The position numbers and the translations under genes are program-made. From Labrenzia sp. VG12 (lineage in GTDB: Bacteria > Pseudomonadota > Alphaproteobacteria > Rhizobiales > Stappiaceae), in NCBI RefSeq assembly GCF_002237595.1, contig NZ_CP022529.1, positions 1,116,001 through 1,180,000 on the forward strand: DNA of 64,000 nt, written 5' to 3'. Below, piece by piece: positions 1 to 9,044 of this stretch; position 1 is the stretch's first letter; each line of letters opens with the position of its first letter. Below the pieces are notes generated by a model. That model was not told where the DNA came from and did not search any database. It saw only the letters and a program-made list of their open reading frames with translations.

Positions 1-1
1 A

Positions 2-151
2 AACGAAAAGCCTGACGATGTCCACGTGGTCATCACGGGACGGAACGCCAAGGACGAGCTGATCGACATTGCTGATCTCGTCACCGACATGACCCAGGTC
101 AAGCACCCGTTCCGCTCGGGTGTGAAACCGCAGGAAGGCATCGAGTTCTAG
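2..151 (+). CDS. cobO: Cob(I)alamin adenosyltransferase CobO, C-terminal end (partial)
   Basis: The last 49 codons of a gene that begins before the window. The reading frame is open from base 2 to the TAG at 149-151 and contains [20 protein letters not shown] followed by MTQVKHPF and a GIEF end. This is the typical tail of the CobO/BtuR ATP:corrinoid adenosyltransferase, which adds the adenosyl group to the cobalt of the corrinoid in the cytoplasm. The next gene, cobQ, starts 2 bases later, so the two are very likely co-transcribed. Only the tail is visible, so the catalytic P-loop region could not be checked. Confidence 0.85.
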   Translation, partial: NEKPDDVHVVITGRNAKDELIDIADLVTDMTQVKHPFRSGVKPQEGIEF

Positions 152-153
152 GC

Positions 154-1629
154 TTGTCCAGGGGTTCCGGGAAAACCACGCCCGCCCTCATGATCCAGGG
201 CACCGGGTCCAATGTCGGCAAGAGCCTGGTTGTCGCCGGGCTTTGCCGTCTGTTTGCCAACAGGGGCATGCGGGTCAGGCCCTTCAAACCGCAGAACATG
301 TCGAACAATGCCGCCGTCACGGTCGATGGCGGCGAGATCGGCCGTGCGCAGGCATTGCAGGCGATGGGTTGCCGCGTGCCGCCCAGCGTGCACATGAACC
401 CGGTGCTCTTGAAACCGGAAACCGACACGGGCGCCCAGGTCATTGTTCAGGGCAAGCGGTTCGGCACCATGCGTGCGCGTGAATACGGAAAGCAAAAAGC
501 CGAGCTTTTACCAAAGGTTCTGGAGAGTTTTGAAATCAACGCTTCAGAAGCGGATCTCGTTCTTGTCGAGGGCGCCGGCAGCCCGGCTGAAATCAATCTC
601 AGGGCCGGCGACATTGCCAATATGGGATTCGCAGAGGCCGCAGACCTGCCGGTTATCCTTTGCGCCGACATAGATCGGGGCGGCGTGATCGCTTCGGTCG
701 TCGGCACGCATGCGGTGCTCGATCCGGACGAACAACAGCGGATCAAGGGGTTCTTCGTCAACCGGTTCCGCGGCGACCCGAGCCTCTTTGACGACGGCAT
801 GCGTGAGATCGCGCTTCGCACGGGCTGGCGGGGGCTTGGTGTCGTGCCCTGGTTTGGAAACGCGGCAAAACTGCCGGCGGAAGACGCGCTCGGGCTGTCG
901 GACGGTTTCGGCAGCGGCGGGTTCAAGATTGTGGTGCCGGTCATCTCCAGAATTGCCAATTTCGATGATCTCGATCCGCTTCGTCTAGAGCCAAGGGTTA
1001 CGCTCGAACTGGTTCAGCCGGGCACACCGCTGCCGGGTGACGCGGACCTGGTTCTGCTGCCCGGATCAAAATCGACGATTGGCGATCTGGCTTTCTTCCG
1101 TGAACAGGGCTGGGACATCGATCTGAAAGCACATCACCGCCGAGGTGGGCACATACTTGGAGTCTGCGGCGGCTACCAGATGCTCGGGCGGACCATTTCC
1201 GATCCGGAGGGCATCGAGGGAAAGCCTGGAACGGTCGAAGGCCTCGGTTACCTGGATGTGGAAACGCTGCTGACATCTGAAAAATCGACGGTTCCGGCGT
1301 CCGGAACCCATGTGGCTTCTGGCGCCGATGTAACGGGATACGAAATTCACATTGGCCGGACGGAAGGCCCCGATTGCTCCAGACCCATGATGCAGCTTGC
1401 TGAGGGCGTGCCGGACGGAGCGACCTCTAAAGACGGGCGCGTTGCGGGGACCTACATGCATGGTCTTTTCACCGGCGACGGGTTTCGCAAGGCATTCTTG
1501 GGCGGTTTTGGTGTGGTGTCGGATCTCGCCTATGACCGCGATATCGATCTGATCCTGGACGATCTTGCGACCCACCTTGGCGCTGTCCTGGATATCGAAA
1601 CGCTGCTGCATTTCGCTGAGCAGCGCTAG
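154..1629 (+). CDS. cobQ: Cobyric acid synthase CobQ
   Basis: Glutamine-dependent amidation of four carboxylate side chains of adenosylcobyrinic a,c-diamide to give cobyric acid. The N-terminal synthetase domain has the P-loop-like [12 protein letters not shown] near residue 13. The C-terminal class-I glutamine amidotransferase domain carries the Cys nucleophile in [10 protein letters not shown] and a late His in YMHGLF. The 491-aa length suits the family. The frame opens at TTG 154, two bases after the cobO stop; an ATG at 190 would start at MIQGTG and give 479 aa, and neither start has a clear ribosome binding site. It is probably translationally coupled to cobO and completes a late-cobalamin block with cobD and cobC. 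Confidence 0.95.
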   Translation: MSRGSGKTTPALMIQGTGSNVGKSLVVAGLCRLFANRGMRVRPFKPQNMSNNAAVTVDGGEIGRAQALQAMGCRVPPSVHMNPVLLKPETDTGAQVIVQGKRFGTMRAREYGKQKAELLPKVLESFEINASEADLVLVEGAGSPAEINLRAGDIANMGFAEAADLPVILCADIDRGGVIASVVGTHAVLDPDEQQRIKGFFVNRFRGDPSLFDDGMREIALRTGWRGLGVVPWFGNAAKLPAEDALGLSDGFGSGGFKIVVPVISRIANFDDLDPLRLEPRVTLELVQPGTPLPGDADLVLLPGSKSTIGDLAFFREQGWDIDLKAHHRRGGHILGVCGGYQMLGRTISDPEGIEGKPGTVEGLGYLDVETLLTSEKSTVPASGTHVASGADVTGYEIHIGRTEGPDCSRPMMQLAEGVPDGATSKDGRVAGTYMHGLFTGDGFRKAFLGGFGVVSDLAYDRDIDLILDDLATHLGAVLDIETLLHFAEQR

Positions 1630-1651
1630 AAAGGGCCTGAAGGCTTTTGCC

Positions 1652-2131
1652 ATGCAGCCATCGCTTTACTCCATACCTGTCCAGGCAAATGGGCAGTTGT
1701 TCCTCATGCCGAAACCCTCTGGCGAGTGGCTCTCGGATGACCTGGGCAAGCTTCAGCTCAGCGGCGTCGACACGGTGATCTCTATGCTTACAGCTGACGA
1801 GAGTTCCGTGTTGGGTTTGACGGGTGAGGAGGCGTGTTGTGAACGGCTTGGCATGGAATTCCTGGCGCTCCCGGTCGCCGATCGGACTGTTCCCGACCTT
1901 TGCTCGGTTCAAACGCTGGTGTCCCTGATCGTGCAGCGGCTAAGGGAAGGCAGGGGCGTTACGGTTCACTGCCGCGCCGGTATCGGCCGGTCCGGTCTGG
2001 TGGTCTGCTGTGTTCTGATTGCACTGGGAACACGGCCCGAGGAGGCCGTGAGGATCGTTTCAGATGCCCGCGGTGTGCCTGTTCCCGACACAAGCGATCA
2101 GCGTGCTTTCATCATGTCGTATCCGACCTAG
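1652..2131 (+). CDS. Dual-specificity / tyrosine phosphatase-like protein
   Basis: A 159-aa cytoplasmic protein with the Cys-based phosphatase signature HCRAGIGRSG (HCxxGxxR), preceded by an acidic-loop-like region (ADRTVPD). It belongs to the PTP/DSP fold. The frame is open from 1565, but the ATG at 1652 is preferred because the upstream part overlaps the cobQ 3' end. It follows cobQ by 22 bases on the same strand and may ride on the cobalamin transcript, though nothing links it to cobalamin chemistry. The physiological substrate (phosphoprotein or small phosphate ester) cannot be told from sequence. Confidence 0.75.
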   Translation: MQPSLYSIPVQANGQLFLMPKPSGEWLSDDLGKLQLSGVDTVISMLTADESSVLGLTGEEACCERLGMEFLALPVADRTVPDLCSVQTLVSLIVQRLREGRGVTVHCRAGIGRSGLVVCCVLIALGTRPEEAVRIVSDARGVPVPDTSDQRAFIMSYPT

Positions 2132-2196
2132 GAATTGTCAGTTCTGCCAATCTGCTATAGGCAATCGACCGTAATTTTGGTTCAAAGTGGTTTGCC

Positions 2197-2715
2197 ATGA
2201 TTGTTTCACTGTCTTTGATTGTCGTCAGGCTCTTTTCTGTCTTCTTTTTCATGCAAGCTCTGACGCTTCTTCCAACCACCTATGCGTCCTTTTACGTCAA
2301 TGCACAGGAACCGGCCGTGCGGCTGGATCTGCTTGTGTTGGCGCTTAATCTGTTTATCTGCGTGCTGCTGTTCTGTTACCCGAGAGTGGTTCTGGTGGGC
2401 CTGTCTCTTGCCCGGAACGGTGACGCGATGAAACAGGATGCGGTGCAGACCTTTCAGGCCGCCGCGATAGCCGTGATCGGTTTCTATTTTGCGGTGGATG
2501 GCCTGCAGGACCTGGTCTATTACCACATCTATTTGTGGAACCTGGGCACCTATCAGTTGACCGGCCAGCCGCTTTCGCCCCAGGACACGGCCGCATACTG
2601 GACTGCGGCAATTCAGGTTGCGCTTGGTGTGGGCCTTGTTGCATGTGCGGTCGGACTGTCTAAGGTTTTCAACTGGTTGCGCAATCTGGCACCTTCGGCA
2701 AACAGCAATACGTGA
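2197..2715 (+). CDS. Four-helix inner-membrane protein of unknown function
   Basis: A 172-aa hydrophobic protein. Four candidate transmembrane helices lie near residues 3-22, 43-66, 84-103 and 136-157. A short soluble loop after helix 3 contains DGLQDLVYYHIY. I recognise no family motif. It starts 65 bases after the phosphatase gene on the same strand and converges on cobD, whose end lies 51 bases downstream. The coding call rests on length, an ATG start and membrane topology. Function is unknown. Confidence 0.65.
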   Translation: MIVSLSLIVVRLFSVFFFMQALTLLPTTYASFYVNAQEPAVRLDLLVLALNLFICVLLFCYPRVVLVGLSLARNGDAMKQDAVQTFQAAAIAVIGFYFAVDGLQDLVYYHIYLWNLGTYQLTGQPLSPQDTAAYWTAAIQVALGVGLVACAVGLSKVFNWLRNLAPSANSNT

Positions 2716-2765
2716 CGGAACTGGGCGCGGTATCGTTAAGCTGGTGTGGTGCTGATTTTTTCGCT

Positions 2766-3746
2766 TCAAGCCAAGCTTGAGGAAAGGGCAGCGCCCAGAA
2801 CCAGGAGAGCCTGCAATCCAAAAGCCCCGAACAGAACCCTCAGCGCTCGCTTAACATCCAGGCCCGTCGCAACCTTGCGACCATCTGCGTTCAGATAGGG
2901 GTCGTTGACGGTGTACCCCGGATAGACCCTCGGGCCGGCAAGGGCCAGGCCAAGCGCGCCCGCCATTGCCGCTTCCGGCCAACCGGCATTGGGTGAACGG
3001 TGCTTGCGGGCATCGTGGAAGATGCAGGCAAGGCTTTTGCCGGGAGAACCACCGGCGAGCGGCGCACCAAAGGCGATCAGCAGGCCGGCAAGTCGGGACG
3101 CCGGCAGGTTGACCAGGTCGTCGAACCGGGCCGAGGCCCAGCCGAAGTCCTGATAGATTTCGTTCTTGTGTCCAATCATGCTGTCGGCCGTGTTGACGGC
3201 CTTGTAGGCAATCAGCCCCGGCAGACCCAGCAGCGCGAACCAGACGAGCGGTGCGACGACACCATCAGAATAGTTCTCCGCGCAGGATTCGATCGCAGCT
3301 CGGGAAACGCCCGCCTCGTCAAGCTGCTTCGGGTCGCGGCCGACAATCATTGCGACGGCCTGGCGTCCGCCTTCCAGGCCTCTTTGCTGCAATCCGTCCC
3401 GGACGGATGCCACGTGCCGATAAAGACTGTTCTGAGCCAGGAACACAGCGGCGACGACCACGATCAGGCCATTGCCATAGGGAAGAAGGTCCGCCAGGGC
3501 GTGAAGGCCGGTGCCCAGCAGAACGGCGCCGAGAACAAGAGCGCAGAGCGTCAAAACTCCGCCGAGCTTTCGCGTAGCCGGGGAACAGTCTGTCTTGTTG
3601 AAAAGACGATCAAAGGCCGTGATCACCTTGCCGATCCAGACCACCGGATGGGGCACGCGCCGCCAAAGCCAGTCTGGATCACCGACCACGGCGTCAAGCA
3701 GCAACGCCAAAAGAAGAAGCCAGAGCGTGGAGTCATAAAGGAGCAT
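2766..3746 (-). CDS. cobD: Adenosylcobinamide-phosphate synthase CobD/CbiB
   Basis: A 326-aa integral membrane protein that attaches (R)-1-amino-2-propanol or its phosphate to adenosylcobyric acid. The family N-terminus is clear: a hydrophobic helix, then DAVVGDPDWLWRRVPHPVVWIG. Further conserved segments are AIESCAENYSDGVVAPL and YKAVNTADSMIGHKNE. Its length matches CbiB/CobD. It lies 9 bases downstream of cobC on the minus strand, so the pair forms a small operon making and attaching the aminopropanol arm, converging on the cobO-cobQ transcript. Confidence 0.95.
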   Translation of the reverse strand: MLLYDSTLWLLLLALLLDAVVGDPDWLWRRVPHPVVWIGKVITAFDRLFNKTDCSPATRKLGGVLTLCALVLGAVLLGTGLHALADLLPYGNGLIVVVAAVFLAQNSLYRHVASVRDGLQQRGLEGGRQAVAMIVGRDPKQLDEAGVSRAAIESCAENYSDGVVAPLVWFALLGLPGLIAYKAVNTADSMIGHKNEIYQDFGWASARFDDLVNLPASRLAGLLIAFGAPLAGGSPGKSLACIFHDARKHRSPNAGWPEAAMAGALGLALAGPRVYPGYTVNDPYLNADGRKVATGLDVKRALRVLFGAFGLQALLVLGAALSSSLA

Positions 3747-3755
3747 GCAAGCTCG

Positions 3756-4757
3756 TTAGAGCTCCTGCATGGCTTCTGCAAGGGCTTCCGACAGCCGTTC
3801 CAGGTTTTCTGCACCGCCCGGCAGGCCAAAGCGGACCCAGGTCGGTGCGTAGTCGAAGATGCGTGTCCAGATCTGCCTGCGGGCAAGGGCTTCGTGCAAC
3901 CCATTGGCGCTGCGAAGGCCGGCAAGGGCGTAAAGCGGAGTGCCGCCAAAGACACTCAGCCCGTGCCGGGACAAGGTCAGAGTGAGATCCGCCATTTCAT
4001 CGACAAGCCGGCGGGCCATGGCTTCCTGCCAGGCCGTATCCCTGAGCGCGGTTGTGCCTACTTCCAGCGCCGGACCGCTGAGGCACCAGCTTTCCAGAAG
4101 AGCCGCCATTTTGCTCGTGATCGCCTGTGCACCGGCAAGAAAACCGAGCCGCAGACCGGCGAGGCCGAAAAACTTGCCGAAAGACCGGAGCACGACGATG
4201 TTCTCGTCCTGAATATGCGGCAACAGGCTGGCGCCCGGCACCACATCGGCAAAAGCCTCGTCAACCACCAGAAATCCGCCGCGTTCCGTCAGCGTGCGGG
4301 CAATTTCCTTCAGGCTCTTGACGTCGATCAGTTGGCCATCCGGATTGTTGGGATTAACCAGCAATACGATCTGTGCATCGGCGGGCAGGGCATAGATGCT
4401 GGAAAGTTCGACCGGCGCACGCCCGTCCCGTGTCCAGACCTTCTTGTGACTGGAATAGGTCGGCGAGGCGATGGCGACCGGCCCCGCAGGCAACAGGGAC
4501 GGCAGCAAAGACAGCAGGATCTGTGTGCCCGGTGCCGCGACGAGACCAAGGTGTTCGGGTACGGCATAGGCTTGGCGGGCTGCGGCAATCAGTTGTTCAC
4601 TGGCAACTTTGCCCGGCAGCGCTGTCCAGGCAGCGGCAGAGAACTCTGAAGGAAGGGGATAATGATAGGGATTTATCCCGGTCGACAGGTCGAGCCAGTC
4701 CTCCCGTGCCCCGCCAAATCGCTCGATCGCAAGGGTCAGGTCACCACCATGTTCCAT
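3756..4757 (-). CDS. cobC: Threonine-phosphate decarboxylase CobC (PLP-dependent)
   Basis: A 333-aa class-I/II aminotransferase-fold enzyme. In the cobalamin context it decarboxylates L-threonine O-3-phosphate to (R)-1-amino-2-propanol O-2-phosphate; Salmonella calls this CobD and Pseudomonas CobC. Visible motifs are LDLSTGINPYHYP at the N-terminus, LLVNPNNPDG, VVDEAFAD, and the PLP lysine in SFGKFFGLAGLRLGF. Histidinol-phosphate aminotransferase is a relative, but pairing with cobD 9 bases downstream settles the role. ATG at 4755-4757. Confidence 0.92.
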   Translation of the reverse strand: MEHGGDLTLAIERFGGAREDWLDLSTGINPYHYPLPSEFSAAAWTALPGKVASEQLIAAARQAYAVPEHLGLVAAPGTQILLSLLPSLLPAGPVAIASPTYSSHKKVWTRDGRAPVELSSIYALPADAQIVLLVNPNNPDGQLIDVKSLKEIARTLTERGGFLVVDEAFADVVPGASLLPHIQDENIVVLRSFGKFFGLAGLRLGFLAGAQAITSKMAALLESWCLSGPALEVGTTALRDTAWQEAMARRLVDEMADLTLTLSRHGLSVFGGTPLYALAGLRSANGLHEALARRQIWTRIFDYAPTWVRFGLPGGAENLERLSEALAEAMQEL

Positions 4758-4899
4758 CTAAACGGCCTCTTGGTCCTGGGTCGCGGCGCGGATTGCGCCC
4801 GGAGCCCCATCTAGCCGCCGAGGTGTTTGATTGTACAGACAGTTCGCGACACGTTGTGCCCCGTCTCCGACGGTCTTGAACAGGAATGACAAACAATGA

Positions 4900-4925
4900 G
4901 CCCTGCGCCAGTCAAGGCGCAGGGC
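4900..4925 (-). terminator. Stem-loop terminator after the 4957-5811 gene
   Basis: A perfect 10-bp inverted repeat, GCCCTGCGCC and GGCGCAGGGC, with a 6-base loop. It is read on the minus strand about 30 bases after the stop of the binding-protein gene and is followed by TCATTGTTTGTC. The T-tract is interrupted, so efficiency is uncertain, but the stem is strong. Confidence 0.65.
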
Positions 4926-4956
4926 CGGATCGTATTGGGAATTCAAGGTGACAGAC

Positions 4957-5811
4957 TTAACGGCCGTGCCAGTATTCGTCCGGGATGGCCGCGATTTCCG
5001 CCGGCAGCAGCGGATTGTCGATTTCGAAACGCAGCCGGTCATCGATCTTCGCCTGTTCGAACACCTTCTTGATGCGTGGGTGGTTTTCGAAATAAGCGAG
5101 GAAACTTCCGTCCTCATAGGCGTTCTTCAGGCCGGTCAACAGGATATCGTAGCGTTCCTTGTCACCCTTGTTGAGGAACAGGAACATGTCGAACGGATAA
5201 ACGATCATGACATGTTCGTCGATCGTCAGGTTTTTCATGTCGCCTTCACGTGCGGCAACTTCCGAATAGGGTTCGGCAACACCGCGGGCAAATCCCTGAA
5301 TGCGGCCCCGGTCAACCATCTTGAAGAGATTGTCGTATTTGGAGGATTCGACATTGAAGCCGGCTTTTTCCAGGATGGTTGTGTCCGGCCAGCCGGTTCC
5401 GGAGCCGATGGAGATCTGCTTCAGGTCGTCCATGGACTTGACCGCCCCGACGGCGTCCTTGCTGTCCTGGCTGACGATCAGGATGCGGTGGCCGAGAAGG
5501 CCGCGCTGCATCGGTACAGGCACGGTAGCAAGTTTGTCGAACCGTTCCTGGTCGATGCCGGAAAAGGTGACGTGAAAATCCGCGTCTCCCGTCGACAGCA
5601 TTTCCAGCATGCGGCTCTGGTTGGTGTCGCCGGTATTGGTGATCTTCATCGTATGGTCGCCCCCGGCCTTTTCCAGGGCGAGCTCGATAAGACCGATTTC
5701 ATAGTCACTCTGACTGGTATCGCCGCGCTCGACGCCAACAAGGAATTCAACGGCCTGGGCCGGCGCGATTGCCAGGCTTGTCGCAAAGAGGGCGGAGAGG
5801 ATTATGCGCAT
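4957..5811 (-). CDS. Periplasmic solute-binding protein-like, paralogue 1
   Basis: A 284-aa protein with a signal peptide cut after AQA (residues about 1-20) and a family-3 extracellular solute-binding protein fold. Features include a YEIGLIELALEKAGG start, VTFSGIDQERFD, SIGSGTGWPDT and a PFDMFLFLNKGD lobe. It is clearly homologous over its whole length, and equal in length, to the product of 5936-6790. No permease or ATPase is adjacent, so it may be an orphan binding protein or sensor input. Ligand unknown. ATG at 5811 with a signal peptide immediately after it supports the start. Confidence 0.85.
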   Translation of the reverse strand: MRIILSALFATSLAIAPAQAVEFLVGVERGDTSQSDYEIGLIELALEKAGGDHTMKITNTGDTNQSRMLEMLSTGDADFHVTFSGIDQERFDKLATVPVPMQRGLLGHRILIVSQDSKDAVGAVKSMDDLKQISIGSGTGWPDTTILEKAGFNVESSKYDNLFKMVDRGRIQGFARGVAEPYSEVAAREGDMKNLTIDEHVMIVYPFDMFLFLNKGDKERYDILLTGLKNAYEDGSFLAYFENHPRIKKVFEQAKIDDRLRFEIDNPLLPAEIAAIPDEYWHGR

Positions 5812-5935
5812 GGGTTCAGCCTCCAGATTGGGATGGCTGCACCATGGCGTGGAGCTCTTGCAGAAATCTTAAATCGATTGAATGGCAGGCAATTCTGCAG
5901 TTGTGTACATAAATGAACGGTTAAATGCACACGCG

Positions 5936-6790
5936 CTATTTGCGATGCCAGTAGGCAGCGTCGATATTAGCAATCTCATCCGGAAGCAGCGGATTTTCTA
6001 TCGCAAATTCGATGCGGTCTTCGATCTTTGCCGTGTCAAAGACCTTTCTGATGCGTGGATGAGATCTGAAATACTGCAAAAAGCTGCCATCCTCATAGGC
6101 GCGCTCCAGACCCTGCAAAAGGATGTCGTGGCGCTCCTTGTCCTGCTTTGCGACAAAAAAGAACGTGTCGAACGGATAGCTGATCAAAAGGCGCTTTTCG
6201 ACAAGGAGGTTGGGAAGTGAGGATGTCCGGGCGGCGACCTCGACATAGGGCTCAGCGACGCCGCGCGCGTAGCCGGCGATCCGTCCCTTGTCGACCATCT
6301 TGAACAGGTCTTCATAGTCCGCCTGGGCGACGTTGAACCCCGCCGATTGCAGGATGTCGGTGTCTGGCCAGCCGTGCCCTGATCCTATCGATAGGGCCTT
6401 CAGGTCTTCAAGGGTGCTCACCTCGTCAAACAGGGAGCGGGATTGTTGGCTGACGATCAGGATCCGTTGCCCGAGAAGGCCGCGTTGGAGAGGGATGGGG
6501 ATGGTCAAAAGACGGTCATGCCGGGTGCGGTCAATGCCGGAGAAGGTCACGTTGAACCGGGCAACCCCGTCCATCAGCATCAGCAGGACACGGGCCTGGC
6601 TGGAATGAGGGTCGGCAATTACCTCAAGCTCGTGCTCGCCATCGGCCTTTTTGAGTGCGAGCCTGATCAGCCCGATCTCGTAGTCGTAGCGGCTCTCGTC
6701 TTCGCCAACGATACCCAGCCGGAAATCCAGTGCGCTGGCCGTGCCAACCGTAAAAAGAAACGCGGTCATCAGGACAAGAATATGTTTCAT
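5936..6790 (-). CDS. Periplasmic solute-binding protein-like, paralogue 2
   Basis: A 284-aa secreted protein paralogous to its downstream neighbour. Shared blocks include DYEIGLIRLALKKADG, VTFSGIDRTRHDRL, RGLLGQRILIVSQ, SIGSGHGWPDT, GYARGVAEPYVEVAAR and NPLLPDEIA. The ATG at 6790 is chosen because GGAGGGACGC lies just before it and a signal peptide ending TASA follows; an in-frame upstream extension to 6913 lacks both. It lies 124 bases upstream of paralogue 1 on the same strand, which suggests tandem duplication. No transporter partners are nearby. Confidence 0.85.
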   Translation of the reverse strand: MKHILVLMTAFLFTVGTASALDFRLGIVGEDESRYDYEIGLIRLALKKADGEHELEVIADPHSSQARVLLMLMDGVARFNVTFSGIDRTRHDRLLTIPIPLQRGLLGQRILIVSQQSRSLFDEVSTLEDLKALSIGSGHGWPDTDILQSAGFNVAQADYEDLFKMVDKGRIAGYARGVAEPYVEVAARTSSLPNLLVEKRLLISYPFDTFFFVAKQDKERHDILLQGLERAYEDGSFLQYFRSHPRIRKVFDTAKIEDRIEFAIENPLLPDEIANIDAAYWHRK

Positions 6791-6980
6791 GCGTCCCTCC
6801 AGAGAACATGGAGGATACTGCGAAAGACTTACTCGAGCTTTACTTCTTTCCCGGTAGGCGTGCCATTGCGGAAATTGCAAACCAAGCGCGTTGCGGTGCC
6901 TCATTCGCCTCAAGCGTGTATTGACCTTGACCTGTGTTCAAATTAGAACAAAAGAAGAACAATGAGCGCTGGAGAAACCC

Positions 6981-7235
6981 TTGGCACCTGGAAAATCGAT
7001 TGACCGATCCCCGCGTGCATTTTGCAGCCAGGAGGTTCTTGGTAAGCTTGGCGAAGCGCGTGCTGCACTGGTAGAAGCACAGAAATCCTTGCGGCCTAGG
7101 TCCGGTCTGTCACGATCCGCAAACGCTGTCATCGCCGAGATCGACGAGTTCGCCTTTGTCGTGACCGGATCACTGACCTATTTTCACACAACGGCACATG
7201 GGACACCGCCCAGACGAACTGGCGACGAGACGTAG
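6981..7235 (+). CDS. Small hypothetical protein with TTG start
   Basis: A possible 84-aa helical protein (LGKLGEARAALVEAQKS, then NAVIAEIDEFAFVVTGSLTY). The only reasonable start is TTG at 6981, with GGAG 6 bases upstream. It ends 5 bases before the end of the convergent YbdK-type gene, filling the gap neatly. I recognise no family. The coding call rests on the ribosome binding site, amphipathic helices and fit; a non-coding origin is possible. Confidence 0.4.
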   Translation: MAPGKSIDRSPRAFCSQEVLGKLGEARAALVEAQKSLRPRSGLSRSANAVIAEIDEFAFVVTGSLTYFHTTAHGTPPRRTGDET

Positions 7236-7240
7236 CAGCT

Positions 7241-8371
7241 TCAAAGACCCGCCTGCGTTTCCTCAATCAGGTGATCGACGATGGCGACAAGTTTCTCCTG
7301 TGGCAGGTGGCTGTCTTCCGGGATGTCGCCGGCAATCGCAAGCTGCTTGTCTGCTGACGTGCCGCGCCGGGCTATCTCGCGTATGTGCATGAGATCGACC
7401 TCACAGCCAAAATGCTCCGCATCCGGGCGAACAAGCTCGATCAGTTCTTCAACAAGGTCCTGAAACGGCGCGGTCTCGTTGCGGCCGAAATCGATCAGAC
7501 GGGCATCGGTTCCGTGTCGCTGTGCCTGCCAGCGGTTTTCCGCCAGCAGAAATCTGGAATACTGCCGCCAGCCCTGGTTCATGCGGCGGAGCCGGTAAAG
7601 CATTCGGCACAGGCACCGGAACAGGGCGGCGATGGCAACTGCGTCGTCGAGGCGCGGGCAGACATCGGTGACACGCATTTCAAGTGTCGGAAAACGGTCG
7701 GATGGCCGCAAGTCCCACCAGATCTTGGTGGCATCCTCGATAACACCGGCATGCGACAGGATGTCGACCGTGTGCCGGTACTCATAATAACTCTCGAAAC
7801 TTGGCGGCAGACCCGTGCGCGGCAATTCGTCGAAGATCGCCAGACGATAGGATTTCAGGCCGGACTTTCGCCCGCGCCAGAACGGAGACGACGTGCTGAG
7901 CGCCAGCAGGTGCGGCAGGAAATAGGCGAGCTGGTTGAAGAGCTCGATCCGCAGTTCCTCGTCCTCGATGCCGATATGCACATGCATGCCGCAAATCAGC
8001 ATGCGCTTGGCGACCACCTGCATGGAGCGGGCGATCTCGTTGTAGCGCTCCTTGTCAGTGTGCGGCTGGTCTGTCCACTCGGCAAACGGATGGGTGGACG
8101 CGGCGAGCGGTGCAAGGGAGTAGGCCGCAGCTTCCTGTGCGATGGTCTTGCGAAAATAGGCGAGTTCCGCGCGTATTTCGGCCAGCGTCATGCAGACAGG
8201 GGTGCCGACTTCGATCTGGCATCGCAGGAATTCCGGACTGACCCGGCCTTCCAGTGCGCTTTCGCACGCCTTGAACAGTTCGGGAGGCGGTGAACTCGCC
8301 AGAATCCGGGTGGTCTTGTCGACGAGAAGATACTCTTCTTCAACGCCGATGCTGAAGCTTGGCTCTTTCAT
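7241..8371 (-). CDS. YbdK-family carboxylate-amine ligase (GCS2 type)
   Basis: A 376-aa protein of the glutamate-cysteine ligase 2 superfamily. The hallmark start FSIGVEEEYLLVD is followed by CGMHVHIGI (metal/ATP region), LEMRVTDVCPRLDD and HRHTVD-like blocks. E. coli YbdK has weak gamma-glutamylcysteine ligase activity; the physiological substrate of this branch is not settled. The frame extends upstream to a TTG at 8437, but ATG 8371 places the conserved block at residue 5, as in relatives. It lies downstream of the 8438-8860 gene on the same strand. Confidence 0.88.
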   Translation of the reverse strand: MKEPSFSIGVEEEYLLVDKTTRILASSPPPELFKACESALEGRVSPEFLRCQIEVGTPVCMTLAEIRAELAYFRKTIAQEAAAYSLAPLAASTHPFAEWTDQPHTDKERYNEIARSMQVVAKRMLICGMHVHIGIEDEELRIELFNQLAYFLPHLLALSTSSPFWRGRKSGLKSYRLAIFDELPRTGLPPSFESYYEYRHTVDILSHAGVIEDATKIWWDLRPSDRFPTLEMRVTDVCPRLDDAVAIAALFRCLCRMLYRLRRMNQGWRQYSRFLLAENRWQAQRHGTDARLIDFGRNETAPFQDLVEELIELVRPDAEHFGCEVDLMHIREIARRGTSADKQLAIAGDIPEDSHLPQEKLVAIVDHLIEETQAGL

Positions 8372-8437
8372 CGAGAGAGCATCGGAAATTCTGTCATGGG
8401 GCGTCAAGGCAGTGGAATTGCGGATCTTGCCGCGCAA

Positions 8438-8860
8438 CTACCAGATGTTGCCCGCACCGGGTGTGTAACTTGCTCCGATCACGGTGTTCGCCTGGATCAC
8501 ATCACATTGAACAATGCCGGAGAACTTGACGAGCGGCGCGTTGGTCTCCGCTAGAGCCGCAGAAGCGATCAGTTTGGACCCTGCAGACAGTTCGACCGTA
8601 TCCTGCCCCTGTATCAGAACGCTTTTGGGCGCGCTGATGATGACGTCCTGATTTTGCAGGGAAATCACGCTTTCCAGCTCCGCTATGCGCGTTTCCAGAT
8701 CGTTCACACGCTCGCGCAGGGCCTCGATCAGCGCTTCCGGGTCGCTGCTTGGTGAAACCAGTTGAGGGGATTTGCGCGGGCGGGGTGGGCCGACCCGTTT
8801 CATGGTTGATGTCGTTACCGGCTTCTTGACGGCAGGAGTGTGTCCACCTGGCGCTTTCAT
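8438..8860 (-). CDS. Coiled-coil plus beta-repeat protein, fibre/spike-like, unknown function
   Basis: A 140-aa protein in three parts. Residues 1-40 are basic and proline-rich (KKPVTTSTMKRVGPPRPRK). Residues 42-70 form a heptad-type coiled coil (ALIEALRERVNDLETRIAEL). Residues 71-140 have a repetitive beta pattern (DVIISAPKSVLIQGQDTVEL, then VIQANTVIGASYTPGAGNIW). This order recalls trimeric baseplate/VgrG-like spike tails, but no structural phage genes are nearby. ATG 8860 is chosen because the upstream extension runs into the tRNA-Cys gene. It precedes the YbdK-type gene on the same strand. Confidence 0.6.
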   Translation of the reverse strand: MKAPGGHTPAVKKPVTTSTMKRVGPPRPRKSPQLVSPSSDPEALIEALRERVNDLETRIAELESVISLQNQDVIISAPKSVLIQGQDTVELSAGSKLIASAALAETNAPLVKFSGIVQCDVIQANTVIGASYTPGAGNIW

Positions 8861-8970
8861 GATTGTTCCCCGCGTTGTCAGAAGGAAACAAACAATAGCA
8901 TGAGCCGCGGTAACCCGAAGCAGCCTGAATGCCAGGCGGAACAAAAGACTGCCAATATGATGGGAAAGTC

Positions 8971-9044
8971 TGGAGGCCCCGACCGGAATCGAACCGGTGT
9001 ACACGGATTTGCAATCCGCTGCGTCACCACTCCGCCACAGGGCC
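8971..9044 (-). tRNA. tRNA-Cys (anticodon GCA)
   Basis: Read on the minus strand, a 74-nt cloverleaf with an encoded CCA end. The acceptor GGCCCTG pairs with CGGGGCC, discriminator T. The anticodon loop reads GATTGCAAATC with GCA in the middle, and the T-arm is CCGGTTCGATTCCGG. Anticodon GCA identifies cysteine. No other tRNA gene was found in the window. Confidence 0.96.

Noticed and set aside
3000..4649. 549-codon plus-strand frame across cobD and cobC
   Set aside because: Crosses two certain minus-strand genes and their junction; no recognisable protein features.
4758..4956. Possible cobalamin riboswitch before cobC
   Set aside because: The gap is only 199 bases, mostly a terminator for the neighbouring gene, and I could not find a convincing B12-box core.
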